A DNA stretch of 21,942 nucleotides from an uncultured Lachnospiraceae bacterium (lineage in GTDB: Bacteria; Bacillota_A; Clostridia; Lachnospirales; Lachnospiraceae), in NCBI GenBank assembly GCA_902780985.1, contig CACZHN010000012.1, positions 1 to 21,942 on the forward strand, given 5' to 3'. The notes under the pieces are model-generated. The model saw nothing but the letters and a program-made list of their open reading frames with translations, had not been told where the DNA came from and made no database searches. Shown piece after piece: positions 16,159-21,942 of the stretch (position 1 is its first letter; each line of letters opens with the position of its first letter). Made by a program: the position numbers and the translations under genes.

Positions 16159-17091
16159 CCATTCTATGGATTCTTCTTCCCAGGATTCGTAGGTGATGTC
16201 GCCTTTATGGCTTTCAAATTTTCCGGTTTCGTTAAGGTATCTGCCTAAGTAATCGGTGGCTTTTTGGGCACCGTACAGATTCAGGTGATCGCCGCCGTCA
16301 CGGCTGTCTTTTAACCAGTCAATCTTTATTTCCTGCTGAAGAGTGTTCATATCTATATAATCGATATCAAGTTCTTTAGCCAGTTTTTCCATGCTGTTAT
16401 GTCTCTTGGCATTCCAGTTCCTTGTACTCGGAGTGCTGAGAAGCATAAACTCGGCTCCGTTATCTTCACAATAGAATTTTAAGCTTTCCACATAACTGCG
16501 GTTTAAGGAGTCTATAGGTTCGATCTCCGATGATTCTTCCATATATTTTGAAGCATCGGCAGGTACTACATCTTTCGAAATCTGGTAGCCCTTTGAGTCC
16601 TTATGGCTGGTATGATTAGCTATCAGCTTCGGGTCATTGCAGCTGAAGAATTTCCATCTGTCATGATAGTTGAATATCGGAAATACCAGCTCTGCCTTGT
16701 TGGATAAAGCATCGTTGAAAGACACCTTTGTAAATATGGCATCGGTTTCAAGAATGACCAGCTTAGGAGACTGAGCTTCAAATGTATTCGAAAGAAGCTT
16801 TTCGGTACAGCTGAGTTTTTGCAGCGGCGTTGCGCATACATAAGAAGTTATGCCGTAATCATCCCATATTTCAACCGGTATTATGGAGTTAAATGCTTCG
16901 CTGTCCCCGATTATAAGTACATCTATGGTATTCTCGGGTTCGCAGGCTATACCTTCCGATAAAGGATCTGCTTCATCCTCTGCATTTTCACTGTACTTCG
17001 GACGAAACAGTTCCGAGGTCAGGAAAAGGAGAAGCACAAGACCTGCTATGAAGAAAAAGCTTTTTAAAATGTTTTTATATACTGTCTTCAT
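16135..17091 (-). CDS. SGNH/AlgJ-DltD-like membrane-anchored protein, partner of the MBOAT acyltransferase
   Basis: The 318-residue protein starts at ATG 17091, which has a GGGGGA RBS and lies 8 nt after the MBOAT stop. An upstream in-frame ATG at 17196 would overlap MBOAT and add a non-membrane leader, so it is less likely. One membrane anchor lies at residues 11-26. The outer domain has the SGNH block I, IGDSEAFNS (61-69), with likely nucleophile S64. Block V is DGGDHLNLYGAQKATDYL (265-282), with H269 and D265 or D268. In AlgI/AlgJ and DltB/DltD systems such a protein receives or transfers acyl groups outside the membrane, so it probably completes O-acylation of a surface glycan. The last residues NSGTEVE and the stop come from the hairpin arm, a sign of a recent sequence insertion at the 3' end. 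Confidence 0.82.
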   Translation of the reverse strand: MKTVYKNILKSFFFIAGLVLLLFLTSELFRPKYSENAEDEADPLSEGIACEPENTIDVLIIGDSEAFNSIIPVEIWDDYGITSYVCATPLQKLSCTEKLLSNTFEAQSPKLVILETDAIFTKVSFNDALSNKAELVFPIFNYHDRWKFFSCNDPKLIANHTSHKDSKGYQISKDVVPADASKYMEESSEIEPIDSLNRSYVESLKFYCEDNGAEFMLLSTPSTRNWNAKRHNSMEKLAKELDIDYIDMNTLQQEIKIDWLKDSRDGGDHLNLYGAQKATDYLGRYLNETGKFESHKGDITYESWEEESIEWNSGTEVE

Positions 17092-17099
17092 AAGTCCCC

Positions 17100-18734
17100 C
17101 TAGTATTGAGCATAAAGCGGATCCACAGGAATGTATCCCGGTCCGTAAGCTCCGAAGATCACAATTATCATAATGAGGGCGTAATATACAGCCCATCTTA
17201 AAACCAGATTCTTTGATGCCAGGGAAGATCTGATCATGATTCCCTTTTCATTTAACAGGCTTACGACGAATACGATGATAAGAACAAAGCCTATTATCAT
17301 GAAGTCGTAAATGTCGATGTTGCATTTCACAAGTAATTCCGCATTGATCGTTGAGAAAGAAAAGTTCGAGATCATTTTCTTAAACATGAGAAGACCGCAT
17401 TTTAATCCGTTTCCCCTGAAGAAAAGCTCGCCGATCACAACCAGGATAAAGGTCCTTATCATCTGCAGAATCCTGTAAACAAGCCAGTCGGGGTTGATGT
17501 GAAGCTTTTTATTCAGTGCTTTTACAGGCGGCGCAATCAGATTTCCGACGGAGATCAGCACAAAGTGGTACATGCCGAAGAATATGAAGTTCCAGCCGGA
17601 GCCGTGCCACAGACCGTTGCAGAACCATACGCAGAACAGGGCGATTATTCCCGCAATCATGGGGCCGTAGTAATTTCCGATCTTCTTTCTCGCAAAGGAA
17701 GTGATCTTCTTGGAATGGGATGAGGTGGTCACAGGATAGAAGATATAATCCTTAAACCAGGCTCCGAGAGAAACATGCCATCTCTGCCAGAATTCCGAAA
17801 CCGTCTTTGAAAAGAAAGGACGACGGAAGTTCTCCGGAAGTTCAACCCCGAAGATCTGGGCAATTCCGATTACGGCATCCATGGTTCCCGAGAAATCCAT
17901 ATATAACTGGATCGTATAGCAGACAGCGGCAATAGCAATCATGCCGCCCTCGTAGTTATCGAATTCATCGAATATAAGCGTCACGAAAGGATCCAGTCTG
18001 TCGGCGATAACGACCTTCTTCATCATTCCGTAAAGGAATCTTATCAGGCCGTCTGCAAGGTTCTGATAGGATATCTGTCTGACATTCCATAACTTTTCCG
18101 CGGTCTGGTTGTAGCGGCAGATAGGTCCCTCGATGATCTGAGGGAAAAATGCGAGAAAGAGCGCAAGCCGGCCGAGATTCTCGTCTGCTTTTGTAATACC
18201 GTGATAAACATCCAAAATGTATGAGAGTGCCTGAAGTGAAAAGAATGATATACCGATGGGCATAAGATAAGTCGGGATGTCGAATTGGAAAGGATGACCC
18301 ATCATGGTAAAAACTTTATTGGCATTTGTGAAAATGAAAGGCGAATATTTAATTACGATCAATCCGCCGATGTGCAGAAGAACAGCAAAGAGAACTATGC
18401 CTCTCTGCTTTTTTATATACTGCTTTTTTATATGCTTTTTTTCTTCCTTGTCTTTACCGGACAGAGCTGCCTTTAATTGCGTCTGCACTCTGTCCAGCCA
18501 AAGACCGAAGTAATGTACCGATATTGTGGATAGTATAAGATAGGTTATAAGTTTTCCGCTGATAAGCCAGTAAAAGATATAGCTGGCCAGAAGAAGAAAG
18601 TATTTCTTTAGCTTTTGCGGTATAACCACATATCCCATTATGCAAATGGGTAAAAATATAACGAAAAATTCCGCACTGAAAAAAGAAGTAAGTGCCGAAG
18701 CTTTTCCTGCAAATAACCATTCTGAAAGTGACAT
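17100..18734 (-). CDS. MBOAT family O-acyltransferase (AlgI/DltB type)
   Basis: The 544-residue polytopic membrane protein moves acyl groups, usually acetyl, across the membrane to O-acylate exopolysaccharide, peptidoglycan or teichoic acid. Family motifs, numbered from the start used here: PIGISFFSLQALSYILDVY (159-177), EGPICRYNQ (202-210), KKVVIADRLDPFV (239-251), YMDFSGTMDAVIGIAQIFG (278-296), ENFRRPFFSKTVSEFWQRWH (301-320) with H320, and NGLWHGSGWNFIFFGMYHFV (373-392) with H377, the conserved catalytic His. More than ten hydrophobic segments are visible. Start choice: the AGGGGA RBS is 8 nt before ATG 18734 but only 2 nt before the in-frame ATG 18740, so 18734 is preferred. The SGNH partner follows directly. 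The glycan substrate is unknown. Confidence 0.93.
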   Translation of the reverse strand: MSLSEWLFAGKASALTSFFSAEFFVIFLPICIMGYVVIPQKLKKYFLLLASYIFYWLISGKLITYLILSTISVHYFGLWLDRVQTQLKAALSGKDKEEKKHIKKQYIKKQRGIVLFAVLLHIGGLIVIKYSPFIFTNANKVFTMMGHPFQFDIPTYLMPIGISFFSLQALSYILDVYHGITKADENLGRLALFLAFFPQIIEGPICRYNQTAEKLWNVRQISYQNLADGLIRFLYGMMKKVVIADRLDPFVTLIFDEFDNYEGGMIAIAAVCYTIQLYMDFSGTMDAVIGIAQIFGVELPENFRRPFFSKTVSEFWQRWHVSLGAWFKDYIFYPVTTSSHSKKITSFARKKIGNYYGPMIAGIIALFCVWFCNGLWHGSGWNFIFFGMYHFVLISVGNLIAPPVKALNKKLHINPDWLVYRILQMIRTFILVVIGELFFRGNGLKCGLLMFKKMISNFSFSTINAELLVKCNIDIYDFMIIGFVLIIVFVVSLLNEKGIMIRSSLASKNLVLRWAVYYALIMIIVIFGAYGPGYIPVDPLYAQY

Positions 18735-18853
18735 GATCATTATCCCCTGATTTCTTATTCACCTGAATAAAAACCCAACATCAAATGAATATTAGTACAC
18801 TAAGATTAGCAGAAGAAAATAAAGAAATAAAGGTCATAATTCTTAATAATTTA

Positions 18854-19720
18854 TTATACTTTAAATGTACTGACAGCCGTAGGTATCGCTGTATCGGGAT
18901 GTTCGCCGCTCCAGGCAACCGGAGGCAGGCAGGACAGGAAATTAAAATCATCCGAATCTATGGAAAAATCCCAGATGTTCAGATTCCGGATCTGTCGTTC
19001 GGCAGATGAAGCTTTAGGCAGAGATAAAACTCCGGACTGGTAGTTGAATCTCAGTGCCAGCTGAGCCACGGTGACATTGTACTTAGAAGCCATCTTCTTC
19101 AGGTTCTCATCCTTAAATACGGATTCTCTTCCCAGCGGGCTCCAGGCCTGAACGCATAAGCCGTTATCCGCAGCATATTTTTTTGCGGCTTCCTGTGTAT
19201 ATCCGATATGATATTCCAGCTGATCTATTACCGGATAGGTATTGCAGAAGCTGAGAATATTATCGAGATGATGAGGCAGGAAATTGGAAAGGCCGATGGC
19301 TTTTACGGAGCCTTCATCCACCATTTCTTCCAGAGCCTTGTAGGTCTCTCTCTGGAGTGTCTTCCACTCATCTTGAGAAGCATCGCTGTGCTGCTTCGGC
19401 CAGTGGATCATATATACATCAAGATAGTCGGTTCCCAGACGGGTAAGGGTTCTTTCAAGAGCCGCTTTCGCTCCCTCATATCCCATTTCATCGATCCAAA
19501 GCTTACTCTGTATGATAACCGAGCTTCTGTCGATGTTGTTATCCCGGAGTGCATTTCCCAGATCCTTTTCCGTACCGTAGATAGAGGCGGTATCGAAGAG
19601 AGTATATCCGGAGGTTATCGCATTTGATATAAACTCATAGCTGTCGCCGCCCTTGGCATTGTAGCAGCCGAAACCTATGGCAGGGATTTCCATACCGTTA
19701 TTGAGCTTAAATATTTCCAT
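18854..19720 (-). CDS. Aldo/keto reductase
   Basis: The 288-residue NAD(P)H-dependent oxidoreductase has the (beta/alpha)8 barrel of the family and reduces aldehydes or ketones to alcohols. The catalytic tetrad is visible: D43 and Y48 in LFDTASIYGTE (41-51), K73 in IIQSKLW (69-75) and H106 in YMIHWPK (103-109). Other signatures are IGLSNFLPHHL (142-152), DQLEYHIGY (about 165-173) and AWSPLGR (192-198), plus a C-terminal LPKASS cofactor-binding stretch. Length is typical. The start ATG has AAAGGAC about 8 nt upstream. The specific substrate cannot be read from sequence. It ends 119 nt upstream of the MBOAT gene in the same orientation, with no clear terminator between them. Confidence 0.92.
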   Translation of the reverse strand: MEIFKLNNGMEIPAIGFGCYNAKGGDSYEFISNAITSGYTLFDTASIYGTEKDLGNALRDNNIDRSSVIIQSKLWIDEMGYEGAKAALERTLTRLGTDYLDVYMIHWPKQHSDASQDEWKTLQRETYKALEEMVDEGSVKAIGLSNFLPHHLDNILSFCNTYPVIDQLEYHIGYTQEAAKKYAADNGLCVQAWSPLGRESVFKDENLKKMASKYNVTVAQLALRFNYQSGVLSLPKASSAERQIRNLNIWDFSIDSDDFNFLSCLPPVAWSGEHPDTAIPTAVSTFKV

Positions 19721-19755
19721 AGAAATGTCCTTTCATAATATAAAACTATAATTTG

Positions 19756-19784
19756 ATGATACGGTATGACAGAGGTTATGGCAA
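19756..19784 (-). promoter_or_regulatory. Promoter of the aldo/keto reductase gene
   Basis: On the minus strand: TTGCCA (-35, 19784-19779), a 17-nt spacer and TATCAT (-10, 19761-19756). The predicted start near 19749 gives a leader of about 30 nt containing the RBS. It may also drive the MBOAT-SGNH pair downstream. Confidence 0.5.
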
Positions 19785-19807
19785 GGATAATATATGTTCG
19801 TAAATGC

Positions 19808-19836
19808 TTGCAGAAAATATTGTAATCAAGTATTAT
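19808..19836 (+). promoter_or_regulatory. Promoter of the ChW-repeat protein gene
   Basis: TTGCAG (-35, 19808-19813), a 17-nt spacer and TATTAT (-10, 19831-19836), in an AT-rich divergent gap. The predicted start near 19843 gives a leader of about 67 nt. Confidence 0.55.
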
Positions 19837-19850
19837 CAAAAGTGCAGATG

Positions 19851-19864
19851 TTAACGTTTGTTAA
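19851..19864. repeat. Inverted repeat TTAAC-GTTT-GTTAA, possible operator
   Basis: Two 5-nt arms with a 4-nt spacer lie about 8 nt after the predicted transcription start of the ChW gene, a position suited to a repressor. The arms are short, so this may be chance in AT-rich DNA. Confidence 0.3.
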
Positions 19865-19909
19865 TGGTGGGTTTTTAATGTTTTACGGGGATTTATGAGG
19901 AGGTTAGCC

Positions 19910-21871
19910 ATGAGAAAACTGGTAAGTTTGGTTCTCTCTGTCGGATTTGTTATAGGTATGACACCGCTTGGTTCGATGCGTGTATATGCGGATGAGCCGG
20001 ATACGGGGGAGGTTATTGCAGAAGAAGTACCTGATGAAGAAGAGCCTGAATTCATGCAGGTTGAGGAAGAACAGGAGAATGATTCCGAAGAAGAGATTTT
20101 TACGGAAGTTCAGGCAGAGGACATAACGGAAGAGCCGGAGGTTGAAGAAGAGATAACCGAAACGGTAACGGAAGAAAATCTTGAAGAAGACTCTTTCGAT
20201 AAGGATGCTGTTGACGGAGCAGGAGTGGTTTCCCCACTTCCGAAGGTACGTGGATTGGAATTAAATATACACTCAAACGGTGGGGAAGTAGAATCATCAG
20301 CATTCTGGTGGGGCTACTCCAGTTTTTATGATAAATATGAAGAAGATACGGATGCAATTATTGAAGTAAAGCTGTATAAAGACGGAAAACCGGTAACAAC
20401 CAGAACAGCAAAAGTCGATATAGCAGCCGGTTATCAGGAAATAGATTTTACCGATTTAATACCAAGTGATTCCAAATCCGAATTTTATCTGGAAGCACAG
20501 TTTAAACCGGGAAAGAATGAAACACGTTATTCCGCAGGAGAAAAAGCCACTTCGGAAAAAGCTGTTCCTTATGAGTATACTGTCAGATCCATAAAAATAA
20601 GACCGGTAAATGTTTACGAAGGTGACAATAATGTAGAATTTTATCTGGATTATTCGGGATTGCAGGGATTATATAATTACGGATATTTTACGATAAACGG
20701 AAAGAAAGGCAATAGTTATCAGATGGCTACGACGGCTGTAAAAGGTTATTCCCACAGCACGGCTAAAAGTGAAAACGAAAGCGGATTCAAAGCAGGAGAT
20801 AAGATAGAATTTGTTACCTGGCTGGGCGAAAAAAGAAATAGTGACAGGGTCGTTGTTCAGGATAAGATTACGGTAATTGTCCAGGAGAGAAAGAGGGTTT
20901 CTTATTCAACACATGTACAGACCTATGGCTGGCAGTCGGAAGTGTATAACGGAAGTCTTGCGGGAACGGTAGGAGAGAGTAAGCGACTGGAAGCAATCAA
21001 GATAAAGCTGGTGAATCCCGAATACAGCGGAGATATTGAGTACAGAACACATGTACAGACCTACGGCTGGCAGGATTGGAAAAAGAATGGTATAACTTCG
21101 GGAACCAGTGGAAAGTCAAAGAGATTGGAAGCAGTTCAGATACGTCTTACGGGAAAGATGGCAGAACACTATGACGTTTATTACCGTACACAGATAGAGA
21201 GTTTTGGCTGGCTTGGCTGGGCAAAGAACGGAGAGTATTCGGGTTCAGCAGGTTACGGAAAGCGACTGGAAGCAATTCAGATAATGCTGGTTCAAAAAGA
21301 TAAAAAGTTAGATTACACCGATATGAATGAAAAAGCCGGATTTGCGAATCCGGAGAAGACTCCAAGTGTTTCTTCATATGTTGCAAAAGCTCCGAGTGTT
21401 GAATATCAGACGCATATAGAGAAGATAGGCTGGCAGGGGCTTAAGATAAACGGAGAAATGTCGGGAACATCGGGACAGGCCAAGAGGTTGGAGGCTATTA
21501 AGATCAATCTCAGTAAACCTCCGTATGAGGGCGGTATAACATACAGGACACATGTACAGAAATACGGATGGAGGTCGTGGAGCAACGACGGAGCGATATC
21601 GGGAACAACCGGAGAGGCCCTGAGGCTGGAAGCCATTCAGATTAAACTTACGGGAGAGATGGCAGATAAGTACGATGTTTATTACAGAGTACATGCACAG
21701 AGCTATGGCTGGCTCGGCTGGGCAAAGAACGGTGAAAGTGCGGGTACTTCCGGATATGCAAAACGTCTTGAAGGAATACAGATAGTTCTTGTGGATAAAG
21801 GTAAAGCCGGACCGGATAAAACCTACAGAGGAATAACTTCCGATAAAACAACGGCATATATATCCAAATAA
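19910..21871 (+). CDS. Secreted ChW-repeat surface protein
   Basis: The 653-residue protein starts at ATG 19910, 6 nt after a strong GAGGAGG RBS (19897-19903). An in-frame ATG at 19895 precedes this RBS and is therefore rejected. A signal peptide at residues 1-27 ends RVYA/DE. Residues 28-105 are very acidic (Glu-rich low complexity). Residues 110-325 are a beta-rich region of unknown family, possibly two Ig-like domains. Residues 330-630 hold six ChW repeats (clostridial hydrophobic, conserved Trp) with cores such as YRTHVQTYGWQDW and SGTSGKSKRLEAVQIRL. ChW proteins of Clostridia are exported and linked to surface adhesion or polysaccharide binding. The gene is transcribed divergently from the aldo/keto reductase. 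No anchor motif (LPxTG, SLH) is visible, so attachment may rely on the ChW repeats. Confidence 0.9.
   Translation: MRKLVSLVLSVGFVIGMTPLGSMRVYADEPDTGEVIAEEVPDEEEPEFMQVEEEQENDSEEEIFTEVQAEDITEEPEVEEEITETVTEENLEEDSFDKDAVDGAGVVSPLPKVRGLELNIHSNGGEVESSAFWWGYSSFYDKYEEDTDAIIEVKLYKDGKPVTTRTAKVDIAAGYQEIDFTDLIPSDSKSEFYLEAQFKPGKNETRYSAGEKATSEKAVPYEYTVRSIKIRPVNVYEGDNNVEFYLDYSGLQGLYNYGYFTINGKKGNSYQMATTAVKGYSHSTAKSENESGFKAGDKIEFVTWLGEKRNSDRVVVQDKITVIVQERKRVSYSTHVQTYGWQSEVYNGSLAGTVGESKRLEAIKIKLVNPEYSGDIEYRTHVQTYGWQDWKKNGITSGTSGKSKRLEAVQIRLTGKMAEHYDVYYRTQIESFGWLGWAKNGEYSGSAGYGKRLEAIQIMLVQKDKKLDYTDMNEKAGFANPEKTPSVSSYVAKAPSVEYQTHIEKIGWQGLKINGEMSGTSGQAKRLEAIKINLSKPPYEGGITYRTHVQKYGWRSWSNDGAISGTTGEALRLEAIQIKLTGEMADKYDVYYRVHAQSYGWLGWAKNGESAGTSGYAKRLEGIQIVLVDKGKAGPDKTYRGITSDKTTAYISK
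20897..21793 (+). repeat. Six ChW repeats arranged as two tandem triplets
   Basis: Repeats begin near residues 330, 376, 423, 497, 543 and 590. Repeats 1-3 and 4-6 form two blocks offset by 167 residues (501 nt): repeats 2 and 5 end LTG.MA..YDVYYR, and repeats 3 and 6 share GWLGWAKNGE. A 28-residue non-ChW linker (about 466-493) separates the blocks. The pattern implies a triplet was duplicated as a unit. Confidence 0.85.
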
Positions 21872-21883
21872 TTACAAAAGTCC

Positions 21884-21912
21884 TTGACACATAGGGATCT
21901 ATTTGTTAATAT
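21884..21912 (+). promoter_or_regulatory. Near-consensus promoter for a gene beyond the window
   Basis: TTGACA (-35, 21884-21889), a 17-nt spacer and TAATAT (-10, 21907-21912), with an extended -10 TG at 21904-21905. This is the best promoter match in the window. It points rightward to a gene not included here and begins 12 nt after the ChW gene stop, with no terminator seen between. Confidence 0.65.
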
Positions 21913-21925
21913 AGCTTAGTGTCTT

Positions 21926-21938
21926 TACCAAATTGGTA
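21926..21938. promoter_or_regulatory. Palindrome TACCAA-A-TTGGTA, likely operator
   Basis: A perfect 13-nt palindrome lies about 8-20 nt downstream of the predicted start of the promoter at 21884-21912. Palindromes built from TTGGT/ACCAA are common repressor sites, for example of GntR-type regulators. A repressor bound here would block the strong promoter. The regulator is unknown. Confidence 0.45.
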
Positions 21939-21942
21939 TGGG

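Noticed and set aside
17092..17196. Upstream start giving a 353-residue SGNH protein
   Set aside because: It would overlap the end of the MBOAT gene and put a non-hydrophobic leader before the membrane anchor. ATG 17091 has a GGGGGA RBS.
18785..19009. 74-codon plus-strand frame in the MBOAT-reductase gap
   Set aside because: Most of it is antisense to the aldo/keto reductase end, with no RBS and no recognisable protein features.
19895..19909. ATG 15 nt upstream of the ChW gene start
   Set aside because: The only strong Shine-Dalgarno (GAGGAGG) lies inside this extension and is correctly spaced for ATG 19910, which also begins a clean signal peptide.
1..21942. tRNA or rRNA genes, CRISPR arrays, IS elements, prophage genes
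   Set aside because: No cloverleaf-like GC-rich segment, regular direct-repeat/spacer array, transposase or phage protein was found by reading. Only the palindrome at 16102-16158 suggests a mobile origin.

Overview
The window looks like the replication-origin region of a low-GC Gram-positive chromosome, most likely a member of the Clostridia and probably Lachnospiraceae (Butyrivibrio-like). The gene order jag-yidC-yidD-rnpA-rpmH | oriC | dnaA-dnaN-yaaA-recF-gyrB-gyrA is the classic Firmicutes origin layout. The surface proteins (ChW repeats, YG-E-R repeats) fit Clostridia. The family-level call is inferred from gene content and protein style, not from a database search.

Left arm (1-2589, minus strand): one translation/membrane-insertion operon read away from the origin. 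It holds rpmH (ribosomal protein L34, 44 codons), rnpA (RNase P protein), yidD, yidC (membrane insertase) and the 5' part of jag (RNA-binding KhpB/EloR family), which runs off the window edge. A good sigma-A-type promoter (TTGACT-17-TAAAAT, minus strand) lies about 100 nt upstream of rpmH.

Origin (2590-3026, gene-free): an AT-rich stretch with two convergent TTATCAACA DnaA-box-like sites, a third ATATCAACA site, a weak TTATACATA site, a 7-bp inverted repeat and a dnaA promoter. Another ATATCAACA lies between dnaA and dnaN, so the origin may be bipartite. Genes diverge from this point on both sides, as expected at oriC.

Right arm, replication block (3027-11696, plus strand): dnaA, dnaN, yaaA (S4 domain), recF, gyrB, gyrA. 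dnaN as given carries a one-base insertion near 5425 that breaks the frame about three quarters of the way through. Conserved sequence resumes in the next frame, so a sequence error or a very recent mutation is likely.

Then come a 64-codon single-pass membrane protein, a two-subunit class I (4Fe-4S) fumarate hydratase-type hydro-lyase (11964-13441), a 184-residue membrane-anchored protein of unknown function, and a secreted 689-residue protein. The last has seven copies of a roughly 50-residue Tyr-rich repeat followed by a Cys-rich NlpC/P60-like domain. These are all codirectional and closely spaced.

Envelope block (16095-19720): a perfect 27-bp-stem hairpin separates the plus-strand genes from a minus-strand pair, an MBOAT O-acyltransferase (AlgI/DltB type) and an SGNH/AlgJ-like protein, that probably O-acylates a surface or exported glycan. 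The hairpin arm encodes the last codons of the SGNH protein. Upstream of the pair is an aldo/keto reductase. Divergent from it, after a 174-nt double promoter region, is a secreted ChW-repeat protein whose six repeats form two tandem triplets. The window ends with a near-consensus promoter and a 13-bp palindrome for a gene outside the window. No rRNA, tRNA, CRISPR array, IS element or prophage gene was seen.
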